From the NCBI RefSeq assembly GCF_029893105.1, contig NZ_JARXWG010000004.1:1-64000 (forward strand): DNA of 64,000 nucleotides. Direction: 5' to 3'. How positions within the stretch are numbered: position 1 is the first letter of the stretch; every line of letters begins with the position of its first letter. Positions 34,208 through 43,773 of this stretch are shown here, in pieces. Below the pieces are notes generated by a model that did not search any database, was not told the origin of the DNA, and saw only the letters and a list, made by a program, of their open reading frames with translations. Made by a program: the position numbers and the translations under genes. The DNA comes from Parabacteroides sp. PF5-9 (GTDB lineage Bacteria > Bacteroidota > Bacteroidia > Bacteroidales > Tannerellaceae).

Positions 34208-34954
34208 ATGATACAAGCAAAAGACATAAATTTTTATTACGGTGATTTCTATGCCTTAAAGAATATCAACATGGAAATTGAGGCAAACACGGTAACGGCT
34301 TTTATCGGCCCGTCAGGTTGTGGAAAATCTACATTCCTGCGCCTGTTTAACCGCATGAATGAGTTGATAGACGATACTCGGCTTACGGGTGAATGTCTGA
34401 TTGACGGGCAAAACATTTACCATAAGTCAATACAAGTAGATGAACTGCGGAAAAAAGTCGGTATGGTATTTCAAAAACCCAATCCTTTTCCGAAATCCAT
34501 TTTTGAAAACGTAGCTTATGGCTTGCGGGTAAATGATATCCGGGATAAATCATATATCACCCAGCGGGTAGAAGAATCACTAAAGGCTGCCGCCCTTTGG
34601 GACGAGGTGAAAGATAAACTGAAAAAATCAGCTTTTGAACTCTCCGGGGGACAACAGCAACGGCTTTGTATTGCGCGGGCGCTGGCTATATCTCCGTCTG
34701 TCCTATTGATGGATGAGCCTGCTTCGGCTCTCGATCCTATATCCACTTCCAAGATAGAGGAACTGATACATTCCCTTAAAAACGAGTATACAATTGTTAT
34801 TGTTACCCATAATATGCAACAAGCAGCCCGTGTGAGTGATAAAACAGGCTTTTTTATGCTTGGCGAACTGATTGAATACGATGATACCAAGAAAATATTC
34901 TTAAAACCGGAAAAAGAGCAAACCCAAAACTATATTACCGGTAGATTCGGTTAA
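34208..34954 (+). CDS. pstB: Phosphate ABC transporter ATPase PstB
   Basis: 248 aa. Walker [10 protein letters not shown] (about 34-42), Q-loop [19 protein letters not shown] (diagnostic of PstB), signature LSGGQQQR, Walker [13 protein letters not shown] and switch His in [11 protein letters not shown]. Starts 1 bp after the pstA stop. Powers phosphate import. Confidence 0.96.
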   Translation: MIQAKDINFYYGDFYALKNINMEIEANTVTAFIGPSGCGKSTFLRLFNRMNELIDDTRLTGECLIDGQNIYHKSIQVDELRKKVGMVFQKPNPFPKSIFENVAYGLRVNDIRDKSYITQRVEESLKAAALWDEVKDKLKKSAFELSGGQQQRLCIARALAISPSVLLMDEPASALDPISTSKIEELIHSLKNEYTIVIVTHNMQQAARVSDKTGFFMLGELIEYDDTKKIFLKPEKEQTQNYITGRFG

Positions 34955-34971
34955 TATTAAAATAAACAGAG

Positions 34972-35637
34972 ATGAAACATACTGAAAAAGAGTTGCAAGA
35001 ATTAAAAGAGGAAATAAGCCAAATGTGGAGGTTGGTTCTTTCACAACTGGAAAAAGCAAAACAATCTTTCCTGAATGGCGATATCGAACTGGCAAGGGAA
35101 ATTGCCAGCCGTGAAAAGCGCGTCGATGCTTTTGAACTGAAAATAGACAGTGATTGTGAAAACTACATTGCTTTGTATAGTCCGGTAGCTATTGACCTGC
35201 GATTGGTACTTTCACTGATAAAAATCAGCAGTACCCTTGAACGTATCGGCGACTTTGCTGAAGGAGTTGCCCGGCATGTCATTGATGATGGCTGCAGCAA
35301 AATAAACCCGCAGATAATAGAAGAACTACAGTTGGAGAAGATGTTTGAAACCTTAATTTCCATGCTATCCGATAGTTTTGTCGCTCTTGAATCGGAAAAC
35401 ACAAAAGTTTCCGGTAAAATCCTTGCCAAAGATGATGAGATAGACACTTTATACCATAACTCTCTTGATATATTGACAAACTATTTAGAATCCGAACCTT
35501 CATTTATCCGTTGCGGATTGAAATTGATGCTTCTAATCCGCAAATTAGAACGTATAGGGGATCATTGCAGCAATATCGTAGAAGAAATTGTATTTTATGT
35601 GGATGCCAAGGTTTTAAAGCATGGGATAAAGAAATAA
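34972..35637 (+). CDS. phoU: Phosphate signalling regulator PhoU
   Basis: 221 aa, two PhoU three-helix repeats (about 15-100 and 120-205). Metal-binding patterns such as LVLSLIKISSTLERIGDFAEG and LMLLIRKLERIGDHCSNIVEE, each with the E-R-I-G-D core, are intact. PhoU links Pst transport to the PhoR/PhoB pair, whose genes follow. Co-transcribed with pstB (17-bp gap). Confidence 0.95.
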   Translation: MKHTEKELQELKEEISQMWRLVLSQLEKAKQSFLNGDIELAREIASREKRVDAFELKIDSDCENYIALYSPVAIDLRLVLSLIKISSTLERIGDFAEGVARHVIDDGCSKINPQIIEELQLEKMFETLISMLSDSFVALESENTKVSGKILAKDDEIDTLYHNSLDILTNYLESEPSFIRCGLKLMLLIRKLERIGDHCSNIVEEIVFYVDAKVLKHGIKK

Positions 35638-35668
35638 AGTATTTGCAATCCAAGTCATTTCGAATGAT

Positions 35669-35676
35669 TATTTTTG
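35669..35676 (+). promoter_or_regulatory. -7 element before the PhoB-like gene
   Basis: TATTTTTG between phoU and the response regulator gene, 16 bp before the start codon. It would allow transcription of the two-component pair apart from pst. A TTTG at 35642-35645 has a long, 23-bp spacer. Confidence 0.4.
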
Positions 35677-35692
35677 TAAAAAATAAAGGCGT

Positions 35693-36376
35693 ATGGAAAA
35701 ACAAAAAATACTTGTTGTTGACGATGAAGCCAATATCTGCGAAATCTTATTTTATACACTCACAAACGATGGTTATGAAGTTGTTTGTGCTTGTTCCGCA
35801 GAGGAAGCTTTCGAGAAGCTTACGTCGGAATATTCGCTTATTCTTTTGGATGTGATGATGGGTGGAATGTCAGGGTACAAAATGGCAGAAACATTGCGTA
35901 ATAATGGCAATCTAATACCGATTATTTTCCTTACGGCAAAAAATACAGAAAATGATATGCTAACAGGTTTCTCTGTTGGTGGAGATGACTATATTTCAAA
36001 ACCTTTTTCACTCAAAGAAGTTTCAGCCCGTGTAAAAGCTATGCTGAAAAGGCAAATTACCGAAGTCAAGTCCATAAGCCGGTTTATCTATAAAGATTTT
36101 ATAATTGATTTTGATACAAAAGATGTATTTGTCGGAGAAAAACTCGTTTCGCTGACGAGAACAGAGTTTGAGATTCTTGAATTTCTAGTCAAACATCAGG
36201 AACGTATCTTCTCCCGTGAAGAAATTATAGATCATATTTGGGAGAAAACTCCTTATGTCACTGAAAGAACAGTAGATGTTCATATTACACGTTTACGGAA
36301 AAAATTAGGTGACTATTCATCATTCATCTCTAATCGTTCGGGTTATGGATACCGGTTTAATATCTCCAATATATGA
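35693..36376 (+). CDS. PhoB-like response regulator
   Basis: 227-aa OmpR/PhoB-family regulator. Receiver domain (1-120) with the acidic pair DDE at 10-12, phospho-acceptor Asp53 in LILLDVMMGGMSG, the switch Thr in FLTAKN and Lys in DYISKPFS. A winged-helix DNA-binding domain follows (about 130-227; SLTRTEFEILEFLVKHQERI, RTVDVHITRLRKKLG). It follows pst-phoU and overlaps the kinase gene (ATGA). The likely binder of the 11-bp-periodic sites at 25.9 and 31.2 kb. Confidence 0.92.
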   Translation: MEKQKILVVDDEANICEILFYTLTNDGYEVVCACSAEEAFEKLTSEYSLILLDVMMGGMSGYKMAETLRNNGNLIPIIFLTAKNTENDMLTGFSVGGDDYISKPFSLKEVSARVKAMLKRQITEVKSISRFIYKDFIIDFDTKDVFVGEKLVSLTRTEFEILEFLVKHQERIFSREEIIDHIWEKTPYVTERTVDVHITRLRKKLGDYSSFISNRSGYGYRFNISNI

Positions 36377-38100
36377 AAATAACCTATAAGCAAAGACTAT
36401 CATTATACTTCTTCCTCATATTCGCATTGTTTACTATTGGGATAATTGTATTTGAACAATCACGCGAAACAAAATTTCGGACAGAAGCCTTGGAAGAGAA
36501 ATTAGATGCCTATACCGGAATAATTCAGGCATCATTGGAAAAGTATGCCGACTCTCCACGACAAGCGATAGATAGCATATCCGCCCTTTTGCCTAAAAAT
36601 CTTCGTATGACACTAATTGACCGACAGGGAATTGTGGTTTATGATAATGCAGTAGAAAACGATCTGTTATCTGAAAACCATGCCGAACGTCCTGAAATTG
36701 TTCAAGCAAAAGCCTACGTGAAAGGCTCTCATATCCGGACATCGGCTACGAACAATCAAAAGTATCTGTACTATGCCAAACGAAATAACAACTATTTCAT
36801 TCGTGTGGCATTTCCCTATGACATTCATATCCAAAACCTCTTGAAGTCTGATAATTCATTTCTATACTATATACTCGTTTTATTTGTAATCACACTACTT
36901 CTCATTAATTATGTAGCTGACCGTTTTGGTAAGTCGATTAAAAAACTAAAGGAATTTGCTTTAAAGGGAAATGAACCCGAGAAGATACAAATTGAGTTCC
37001 CGGAAGATGAATTGGGCGAGGTCGGAAGAAAAATCATTGATAATTACAAGCAAATAAAGGAAAGAAAAAAAGAAATAACCCTTGAACGGGAGAAGCTACT
37101 GCAGCATGTTCATAGTTCGGGAGAAGGTTTATGCTTCTTCTCTTCCGATAAAAAGGTGAGTTTTTATAATGGACTATTTATACAATACCTGAATATCATT
37201 ACAGATGAATCTGTATCAGACCCTGCAATCTTATTTGCAGATCCTTCGTTTGTAGACGTTTCAGAGTTCTTGTCAGGAATAGGACTAGATGATAATTATT
37301 ATGAGACACAAATTAATAAGCAAGGAAAACAGTTCAATATACGGGTTAATATTTTTGAAGATCGCAGCTTTGAAATCATGATCAATGACATTACCAAACA
37401 AGAAAAAACACGTTTGTTAAAACAGGAAATGACTTCTAATATTGCACATGAGTTACGCACTCCTGTAACCTGTATTCGCGGCTATCTTGAAATCGCATTG
37501 GGACAACCCTTAGATGAGGGAAAAATACATAATTTCCTGACTAAAGCGCATGAGCAAACCATCGTACTTTCCGAATTAATTCAAGATATGAGCCTAATCA
37601 CAAAGATAGAAGAAGCTCCGTCAACCTTTAAGCAGGAAGAAATTCATCTAGAAGAACTGCTTCATAGTTTAAAAGAAGATTTGAATGAACTTTTGTGTGA
37701 AAAAAATATTGATTTCCAATGGATGAATATGGCTAATGTAACTATTCAGGGAAATCGCAATCTGCTCTATTCCATATTTCGCAACCTTACGGATAATGCC
37801 ATACGTTATGCGGGAAGAGATATTACGATCACAGTAAATAGGTACAACGAAGATAAAAACTGCTATCACTTCTCTTATTCTGATACCGGTATTGGCATTA
37901 GCGATGAACGCCATTTGAATCGTCTCTTCGAGCGTTTCTACAGAGTAAATGAAGGACGTACACGTGACACCGGAGGCTCCGGACTTGGACTATCCATCGT
38001 AAAAAATGCCATATTGTTTCATAAAGGAACTATTGTTGTAAAGAATAGAGCTGAAGGAGGATTGGAATTCTTGTTTAAGCTTTCTAAAACAGATATATAA
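36373..38100 (+). CDS. PhoR-like sensor histidine kinase
   Basis: 575 aa. First membrane span about 11-27, periplasmic sensor about 28-160, second span about 163-180, a HAMP/linker coiled coil (about 185-245), a PAS-like region (about 246-340), HisKA with phospho-acceptor His359 in SNIAHELRTPVTCIRG, and HATPase (N box FRNLTDNAIRY, G1 DTGIGI, F box FERFYR, G2 GGSGLGLSIV). Placement with pst-phoU-phoB marks it as the phosphate-starvation sensor partner. It converges with glmS, with 22 bp between stops and no clear terminator. Confidence 0.92.
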   Translation: MKITYKQRLSLYFFLIFALFTIGIIVFEQSRETKFRTEALEEKLDAYTGIIQASLEKYADSPRQAIDSISALLPKNLRMTLIDRQGIVVYDNAVENDLLSENHAERPEIVQAKAYVKGSHIRTSATNNQKYLYYAKRNNNYFIRVAFPYDIHIQNLLKSDNSFLYYILVLFVITLLLINYVADRFGKSIKKLKEFALKGNEPEKIQIEFPEDELGEVGRKIIDNYKQIKERKKEITLEREKLLQHVHSSGEGLCFFSSDKKVSFYNGLFIQYLNIITDESVSDPAILFADPSFVDVSEFLSGIGLDDNYYETQINKQGKQFNIRVNIFEDRSFEIMINDITKQEKTRLLKQEMTSNIAHELRTPVTCIRGYLEIALGQPLDEGKIHNFLTKAHEQTIVLSELIQDMSLITKIEEAPSTFKQEEIHLEELLHSLKEDLNELLCEKNIDFQWMNMANVTIQGNRNLLYSIFRNLTDNAIRYAGRDITITVNRYNEDKNCYHFSYSDTGIGISDERHLNRLFERFYRVNEGRTRDTGGSGLGLSIVKNAILFHKGTIVVKNRAEGGLEFLFKLSKTDI

Positions 38101-38122
38101 GAGGGCTCATCAATTTCTCTTC

Positions 38123-39967
38123 TTATTCCACCGTAACTGATTTGGCCAAATTTCTTGGCATATCCACATCCCGACCCTTTTTTACGGCAATATGATAGGA
38201 TAGCAATTGTAAAGGAATTATGGATAGTAGAGGGCTCAGGCATTCTGCTGTATTAGGGATTTCAATCACATAATCAGCTATATTTTTTACCTTATTATCC
38301 GATTGATTTACAATAGCCAGAATCCTTCCGTTACGCGCTTTGATTTCTTGAATATTACTGATCATTTTTTCATACGTACCATCGTGTGTGGCTATGACTA
38401 TTACAGGCATATCCTGATCAATCAGGGCAATCGGCCCATGTTTCATTTCGGCAGCCGGATAACCCTCAGCGTGGATATATGATATTTCCTTCAGTTTCAA
38501 AGCTCCTTCCATCGCAATCGGGTAGGAATAACCTCGTCCCATATAAATGAAGTTATGGGCATAGGTGAATGTTTTTGATAAATCCTCTATGATAATATTC
38601 TGTTCTAGAATGGCTTCTATCTTTTCCGGAATTTGGTTCAACTCGGATAAAATGTGTTCATATTGTTCGTTTGGAATCGTATTTTTTTCTTTCCCTATGT
38701 TTATAGCCATCATGATCAGTACTAAAACCTGAGCTGTGAACGCTTTGGTGGATGCTACTCCGATTTCCACCCCTACGTGTGTATAAGATCCCGAATTCGT
38801 ATTACGGGGAATGGAAGAACCAACCACATTACATATGCCATAAACAAAAGCACCGGCTTTCTTTGCCAATTCAATAGCAGCCAAAGTATCAGCAGTCTCT
38901 CCCGATTGGGAAATCGCTATTACGATATCATCCGGATAGATGACGGGATTCCGGTAACGGAATTCGGAAGAATATTCTACTTCTACTGGAATACGGCAAA
39001 ACTCTTCCAGTAAATATTCGCCTATCAGTCCGGCGTGCCAGGAAGTTCCACAAGCAAGAATAATAATACGACGTGCTTTGAGAAAACGCTCTTTGTGATC
39101 AATAATGCCCGAAAGAGTCAGGTTGTTACAATCGATATTGACACGTCCACGCATACAATCGCGTAAAGTTTGGGGTTGTTCGAATATCTCTTTGAGCATG
39201 AAATGAGGATATTCGCCTTTCTCTAATTCACTTAAACTTACTTCCAACTGAATGGTTTGCGGCGTTTTCTCCACATTTGCCAGACTTAAAACTTGTGGTG
39301 CTTTATCTCGATGTATAACCGCAATCTCTTCATCTTCCAGATAAATAACCTTATCGGTGTGGTCGATAATGGGAGAGGCATCAGATGCGATAAAAAATTC
39401 GTCTTTACCGATTCCGACAACTAACGGACTGCTTTTCCGAGCTACGATGATAAATTCGGGATTTTGCCTTTCTATAATAGCAATAGCATAAGCGCCTACT
39501 ACTTGTTTCAAAGCTAACCGAACCGCTGTTATTATATCAACGTTATTGCCGGTCTTTATGTATTCAATCAGTTGAACGAGTACTTCCGTATCGGTTTCGC
39601 TTTGAAACGTGTAGCCTTTTTGCATTAATCCTGTTTTTAGAACTGTATAGTTCTCGATGATTCCATTGTGAATTAGAGCCAGGCTTTCGGATTGTGAATA
39701 ATGCGGATGCGCATTGGCCTGATTGGGTTCGCCGTGCGTTGCCCACCGGGTGTGGGCAATACCCGCATGCCCGGAAATATCTTTGCCTTCACAAAACAGT
39801 TCCAAGTCTGAAACTCGACCTTTGACCTTATAAATGTTTAATTCATTTTCTTGATTAAGCAGTGCGACGCCCGCACTGTCATATCCTCTATATTCCAAAC
39901 GATGCAAACCTTTTGTCAAAATGGGAAATGCATTTTGTCTCCCGATATATCCTACAATTCCACACAT
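38123..39967 (-). CDS. glmS: Glutamine-fructose-6-phosphate aminotransferase (isomerizing)
   Basis: Makes glucosamine-6-phosphate, the first step to UDP-GlcNAc. 614 aa. N-terminal class II glutaminase with catalytic Cys2 (MCGIVGYIG), HRLEYRGYDSAGVAL and HTRWATHGEP. Two SIS isomerase domains (about 290-430 and 460-600; ACGTSWHAGLIG, ISQSGETADTLAAI) and the C-terminal MPRNLAKSVTVE. Full length and normal. Confidence 0.97.
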   Translation of the reverse strand: MCGIVGYIGRQNAFPILTKGLHRLEYRGYDSAGVALLNQENELNIYKVKGRVSDLELFCEGKDISGHAGIAHTRWATHGEPNQANAHPHYSQSESLALIHNGIIENYTVLKTGLMQKGYTFQSETDTEVLVQLIEYIKTGNNVDIITAVRLALKQVVGAYAIAIIERQNPEFIIVARKSSPLVVGIGKDEFFIASDASPIIDHTDKVIYLEDEEIAVIHRDKAPQVLSLANVEKTPQTIQLEVSLSELEKGEYPHFMLKEIFEQPQTLRDCMRGRVNIDCNNLTLSGIIDHKERFLKARRIIILACGTSWHAGLIGEYLLEEFCRIPVEVEYSSEFRYRNPVIYPDDIVIAISQSGETADTLAAIELAKKAGAFVYGICNVVGSSIPRNTNSGSYTHVGVEIGVASTKAFTAQVLVLIMMAINIGKEKNTIPNEQYEHILSELNQIPEKIEAILEQNIIIEDLSKTFTYAHNFIYMGRGYSYPIAMEGALKLKEISYIHAEGYPAAEMKHGPIALIDQDMPVIVIATHDGTYEKMISNIQEIKARNGRILAIVNQSDNKVKNIADYVIEIPNTAECLSPLLSIIPLQLLSYHIAVKKGRDVDMPRNLAKSVTVE

Positions 39968-40385
39968 GTTTTAAATTTTTATTTATACTCATCCCTGTTT
40001 TTAATCAGAATTTTATGCTTCCAATAGTAGAGATGTTTTTTTAGATTGTGTTGACCTGACTTTTTCTTTTTCCTTATTATAAGAGGATACAAATGTGGTA
40101 ACAAAAATCTATAAATACAACATTGAAAACATTATTATGTCTTTTTTATGGCATAGAAAGTGTTATTTAGATGGGTTTGTGGCGGATTAAATGACATAAT
40201 ATTATAATCAACATCTTCCAAAGAGGCGATATGTTAAAAGGATATCAAATCGCAGATAGATCAGACATTATAACACTATATTTGTTAAATAATAATCTTT
40301 ATGTCTTTTTTTCTTGTATATATAAAATATTATGCTCAATTTTGCGGCGGTATTAGTTTCTTTTTGACACAAAGGTTATTTAAAG
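39968..40385. other. Divergent glmS-dapF intergenic region
   Basis: 418 bp, AT-rich. Both promoters should lie here, but no clean TTTG/TAnnTTTG pair was found. No hairpin, RNA gene or repeat is recognised; in particular no copy of the 440-bp repeat and no obvious GlcN6P ribozyme-like core. Confidence 0.5.
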
Positions 40386-41228
40386 ATGAAATTTACGAAA
40401 ATGCACGGTATCGGAAACGATTATGTTTACATCAATTGTTTCGAAGAAAGGGTTGATTTTCCAGAAAAACTAGCTGTTTTAGTTAGCGATCGCCACAAAG
40501 GAATTGGCTCCGATGGGTTAGTATTGATTATGGCGTCTGATGTAGCTGATTTTCAAATGCGGATGTTTAATCCAGACGGATCGGAGTCGCAGATGTGTGG
40601 GAATGCTTCCCGTTGTGTAGGGAAATATGTGTTTGACAAAGGCCTGACTCAGAAAACAGATATATTGCTTGAAACAAAAGCCGGAATCAAACAACTTCAC
40701 TTATATCCCACAAACGAAAAAATCAAACAGGTTTGTGTAGATATGGGAGAGCCCATCCTTCGCCCCGCGGATATTCCGGTATTGTCTTCCGGAGAAAGAA
40801 TCGTGAATAAAACAATAGATTTCAATCCCGAACAATATAAAATAACGTGTGTGTCTATGGGTAATCCGCATACCATTATTTTTTGTTCTAAGATAAATGG
40901 ATTGATATTAGAAAATATAGGTAAAAAAATTGAATCATCAGGCATGTTTCCGGAACGCACGAATGTGGAATTTGTCGAGATTAGATCCCCTCAAGAGGCA
41001 TATGTGCGGGTTTGGGAACGAGGAACCGGTGAAACACAGGCCTGTGGAACTGGTGCATGTGCGGTATTGGTCGCAGGCGTACTTACCGGTTGTTTAGAAC
41101 GAAAAGCAACCATTGCACTTCCCGGTGGAGAGTTGCAAATTGAATGGAATGAGAAAGACAATCATGTATATATGACAGGTGAAGCAGTGATCGTATTCGA
41201 AGGAGAACTCTTAACTTATCAGTCTTAA
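40386..41228 (+). CDS. dapF: Diaminopimelate epimerase
   Basis: 280 aa. Converts LL- to meso-diaminopimelate for lysine and peptidoglycan. The two catalytic cysteines lie in [13 protein letters not shown] (about 73-85) and [16 protein letters not shown] (about 217-232). Start [16 protein letters not shown] is canonical. Forms an operon with dapL, whose product makes its substrate (12-bp gap). Confidence 0.96.
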   Translation: MKFTKMHGIGNDYVYINCFEERVDFPEKLAVLVSDRHKGIGSDGLVLIMASDVADFQMRMFNPDGSESQMCGNASRCVGKYVFDKGLTQKTDILLETKAGIKQLHLYPTNEKIKQVCVDMGEPILRPADIPVLSSGERIVNKTIDFNPEQYKITCVSMGNPHTIIFCSKINGLILENIGKKIESSGMFPERTNVEFVEIRSPQEAYVRVWERGTGETQACGTGACAVLVAGVLTGCLERKATIALPGGELQIEWNEKDNHVYMTGEAVIVFEGELLTYQS

Positions 41229-41240
41229 AACGATTAAAAA

Positions 41241-42452
41241 ATGGCATTAATAAACGATCATTTTTTGAAATTATCCGAAAGTTATCTGTTTTCGGAAATA
41301 GCGAAAAAAGTTACTGATTATAAAACAACGTATCCGGATGCAAAAGTCATAAGCCTGGGTATAGGTGATATAACCCGTCCATTGGCTCCGGCAGTTCTCC
41401 AGGCGATGCACAAAGCCGTTGAAGAGATGGCCGTTGCCTCTACGATGCGGGGATATGCTCCTGAATGCGGATACTCCTTTCTGATTGATGCCATTGTTAA
41501 AAATGACTTCAATGCGCGAGGTATTCAACTGGATAACGACGAAATTTTTGTAAGTGACGGTGCAAAAAGTGATACCGGAAATATCGGTGATATATTAGAT
41601 ATAGAGAATAGGGTAGTCATTACTGATCCGGTCTATCCGGTTTATCAGGACACCAACCAAATGGCAGGGCGCAACATACTCTACCTGCCGGCTGTATGTG
41701 AAAACGGATTTGTTCCTGAGATCCCTGCCGGGAAGGTGGATATCATCTACCTCTGCTATCCGAACAATCCGACCGGGACGACACTGACAAGAGAGCAATT
41801 AAAACAATGGGTTGACTATGCGTTGGAGAATAAGGCACTGATTTTGTTCGACGCGGCTTATGAATCCTTTATCACAGAAGAGGATGTGCCTCACAGCATT
41901 TATGAAATAGAAGGGGCGAAACAAGTGGCGATCGAATTCCGGAGTTTCTCGAAAACAGCCGGATTCACAGGCGTGCGCTGCGGATATACTGTTGTCCCCA
42001 AGGATCTGATAGGGTTTGATAGGAACGGCGAGGCACATTCGCTGAATAAGCTATGGCGTAGGCGACAATCGACCAAGTTCAATGGAACGGCCTATATCGT
42101 ACAACGCGGAGCCGAGGCGGTTTATTCTCCCGAAGGAAAACAACAAATTCGCCAGGCGATTGATTATTATATGGAAAATGCCCAAATCATAAAAAACAGC
42201 TTACAGGCTTTAGGTTATGAGACTTATGGAGGAATAAATGCGCCCTACATTTGGGTAAAAACGCCTGGAGGAATATCTTCCTGGGACTTTTTTGATACGT
42301 TATTATATGAATGCCAAATCGTTTGTACTCCCGGTGTCGGATTCGGTATAAATGGAGAAGGTTTCGTGCGCATGACAGCTTTCGGTACAAGAGAAAATAC
42401 CATCGAAGCAATAGAAAGATGGAAGATTAATCTCAAATCCACTACATTATGA
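41241..42452 (+). CDS. dapL: LL-diaminopimelate aminotransferase
   Basis: 403-aa PLP-dependent class I/II aminotransferase that makes LL-DAP directly from tetrahydrodipicolinate. Typical blocks: [55 protein letters not shown] and [19 protein letters not shown] with the PLP Lys. DapL is the route expected in Bacteroidetes. Follows dapF. Confidence 0.95.
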   Translation: MALINDHFLKLSESYLFSEIAKKVTDYKTTYPDAKVISLGIGDITRPLAPAVLQAMHKAVEEMAVASTMRGYAPECGYSFLIDAIVKNDFNARGIQLDNDEIFVSDGAKSDTGNIGDILDIENRVVITDPVYPVYQDTNQMAGRNILYLPAVCENGFVPEIPAGKVDIIYLCYPNNPTGTTLTREQLKQWVDYALENKALILFDAAYESFITEEDVPHSIYEIEGAKQVAIEFRSFSKTAGFTGVRCGYTVVPKDLIGFDRNGEAHSLNKLWRRRQSTKFNGTAYIVQRGAEAVYSPEGKQQIRQAIDYYMENAQIIKNSLQALGYETYGGINAPYIWVKTPGGISSWDFFDTLLYECQIVCTPGVGFGINGEGFVRMTAFGTRENTIEAIERWKINLKSTTL

Positions 42453-42486
42453 TGTTGTACTTCTATTTGTATCCCCGCATACAAAA

Positions 42487-42580
42487 TCCCCGCTAAGGGG
42501 AAATCGATAAAAAGAGAAAAGGATTGAAATAACGAAAAACGTCATTTCATCCATACGAGCCGGAAGGGTAATCCTTCCGG
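42487..42580 (+). other. Two short hairpins in the dapL to outer-membrane protein gap
   Basis: TCCCC-gctaa-GGGGA (42487-42501) and CCGGAAGG-gtaat-CCTTCCGG (42560-42580). Neither is followed by a T-run, so they are leader structures or weak processing sites, not clear terminators. Confidence 0.4.
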
Positions 42581-42654
42581 ACAGGGAGAGGTACAGCCTT
42601 TTTCTAACACAAAGACAATGGTTTAAGTATTTAACATTCAAAAGAATAATCAAA

Positions 42655-43359
42655 ATGAAAAGAATATATTTTATCGCCTGTTTATTTCTTCTTCCCGTCT
42701 GCATGCAAGCGCAAGAAGAAAAAGAAAGTAAAGTCTCTTTCGACCTGGGAGCCGATTTAGTAAGCTCTTACGTATGGCGTGGAGCCTATCAGACAAGTGC
42801 CGCTATCCAACCTTCCATGGGTTTGACGGTTGGAGGATTTTCCCTATCGGCATGGGGTAGCGTCCCCTTTTCCGGGACAGCCAAAGAAGTCGATTTTACC
42901 CTTGGTTATGAAACGGGTGGATTCTCAGTAGCAATCACTGATTACTGGTGGGCGGGTGAAGGTGCCTATAAATACTTTAAATACAGCGCCCATCAAACGG
43001 CACATCACTTTGAAGCTTCTTTAAGCTACTCGTTACCGATAGAGAAATTCCCGCTCTCTCTTTCCTGGAACACCATGTTTGCCGGTGAGGACTACTACAA
43101 GGCAGACGGCAAAAGGGCTTATTCTACTTATATCTCAATGGGCTATCCCTTTAATATAAAAGAAGTTAACCTGGAAGCCGAAGTTGGGCTTACTCCTTGG
43201 GAAGGGATGTATGCGGGCGATTTTGCCGTTGTCAACATCGGACTGAAAGCTTCAAAAGAAATGCGTATTACAGACGGGTTCTCATTACCTGTATTCGCAC
43301 AAGTCCTGACAAACCCGGAAGCAGAGGATATATTTCTCGTATTTGGACTTAGTTTTTAA
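42655..43359 (+). CDS. Outer-membrane barrel protein of the nitrogen cluster
   Basis: 234 aa. Signal peptide MKRIYFIACLFLLPVCMQAQ, then a small barrel beginning FDLGADLVSSYVWRGAYQTS, whose YVWRG motif is shared with the TIGR02001/TorF-like outer-membrane proteins, and ending in Phe (FLVFGLSF). It precedes the P-II and AmtB genes, so it may form an outer-membrane pore for small nitrogen compounds; that role is inferred from context only. Confidence 0.75.
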   Translation: MKRIYFIACLFLLPVCMQAQEEKESKVSFDLGADLVSSYVWRGAYQTSAAIQPSMGLTVGGFSLSAWGSVPFSGTAKEVDFTLGYETGGFSVAITDYWWAGEGAYKYFKYSAHQTAHHFEASLSYSLPIEKFPLSLSWNTMFAGEDYYKADGKRAYSTYISMGYPFNIKEVNLEAEVGLTPWEGMYAGDFAVVNIGLKASKEMRITDGFSLPVFAQVLTNPEAEDIFLVFGLSF

Positions 43360-43384
43360 GTATTCATTTGAAACAACAGAAAAG

Positions 43385-43741
43385 ATGAAAAAGATTGAAG
43401 CAATTATTCGTAAAACCAAATTCGATGATGTCAAAGAAGCATTAGATACCGTCAATATCGAATGGTTCTCTTACTATGATGTAAGAGGTGTTGGGAAAGC
43501 CCGTCAAGGACGTATTTACCGTGGTGTCATTTACGATACAAGTAGTATTGAGCGAATTTTGGTAAGCATCATTGTTCGAGATAAGAATGTACAAAAGACG
43601 ATAGATGCCATACAGGAAGCTGCGCAAACAGGTGAAATTGGGGACGGACGAATCTTTGTCATTCCGGTAGAAAATGCTGTACGTATCCGAACCGGTGAGC
43701 AAGGTGATATTGCTCTGTACAATGCAGAGCATGAAGAATAA
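43385..43741 (+). CDS. Nitrogen regulatory protein P-II
   Basis: 118 aa from the ATG at 43385 (MKKIEAIIRKTKFDDVKEAL); an in-frame longer start overlaps the previous stop region and is rejected. Has the T-loop with Tyr in RIYRGVIY, the B-loop TGEIGDGRIFVIPVE and the C-loop RIRTGEQG. The T-loop is slightly shorter than in enterobacterial GlnK. Encoded just before amtB, so a GlnK-type gate of AmtB is likely. Confidence 0.94.
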   Translation: MKKIEAIIRKTKFDDVKEALDTVNIEWFSYYDVRGVGKARQGRIYRGVIYDTSSIERILVSIIVRDKNVQKTIDAIQEAAQTGEIGDGRIFVIPVENAVRIRTGEQGDIALYNAEHEE

Positions 43742-43773
43742 CAGGGCTATTAACATAACAAAGACAACAAAAC

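Noticed and set aside
39968-40385. glmS ribozyme or riboswitch upstream of glmS
   Set aside because: The gap was read for a structured core next to the glmS start but only AT-rich sequence without convincing pairing was seen; such ribozymes are also typical of Firmicutes.
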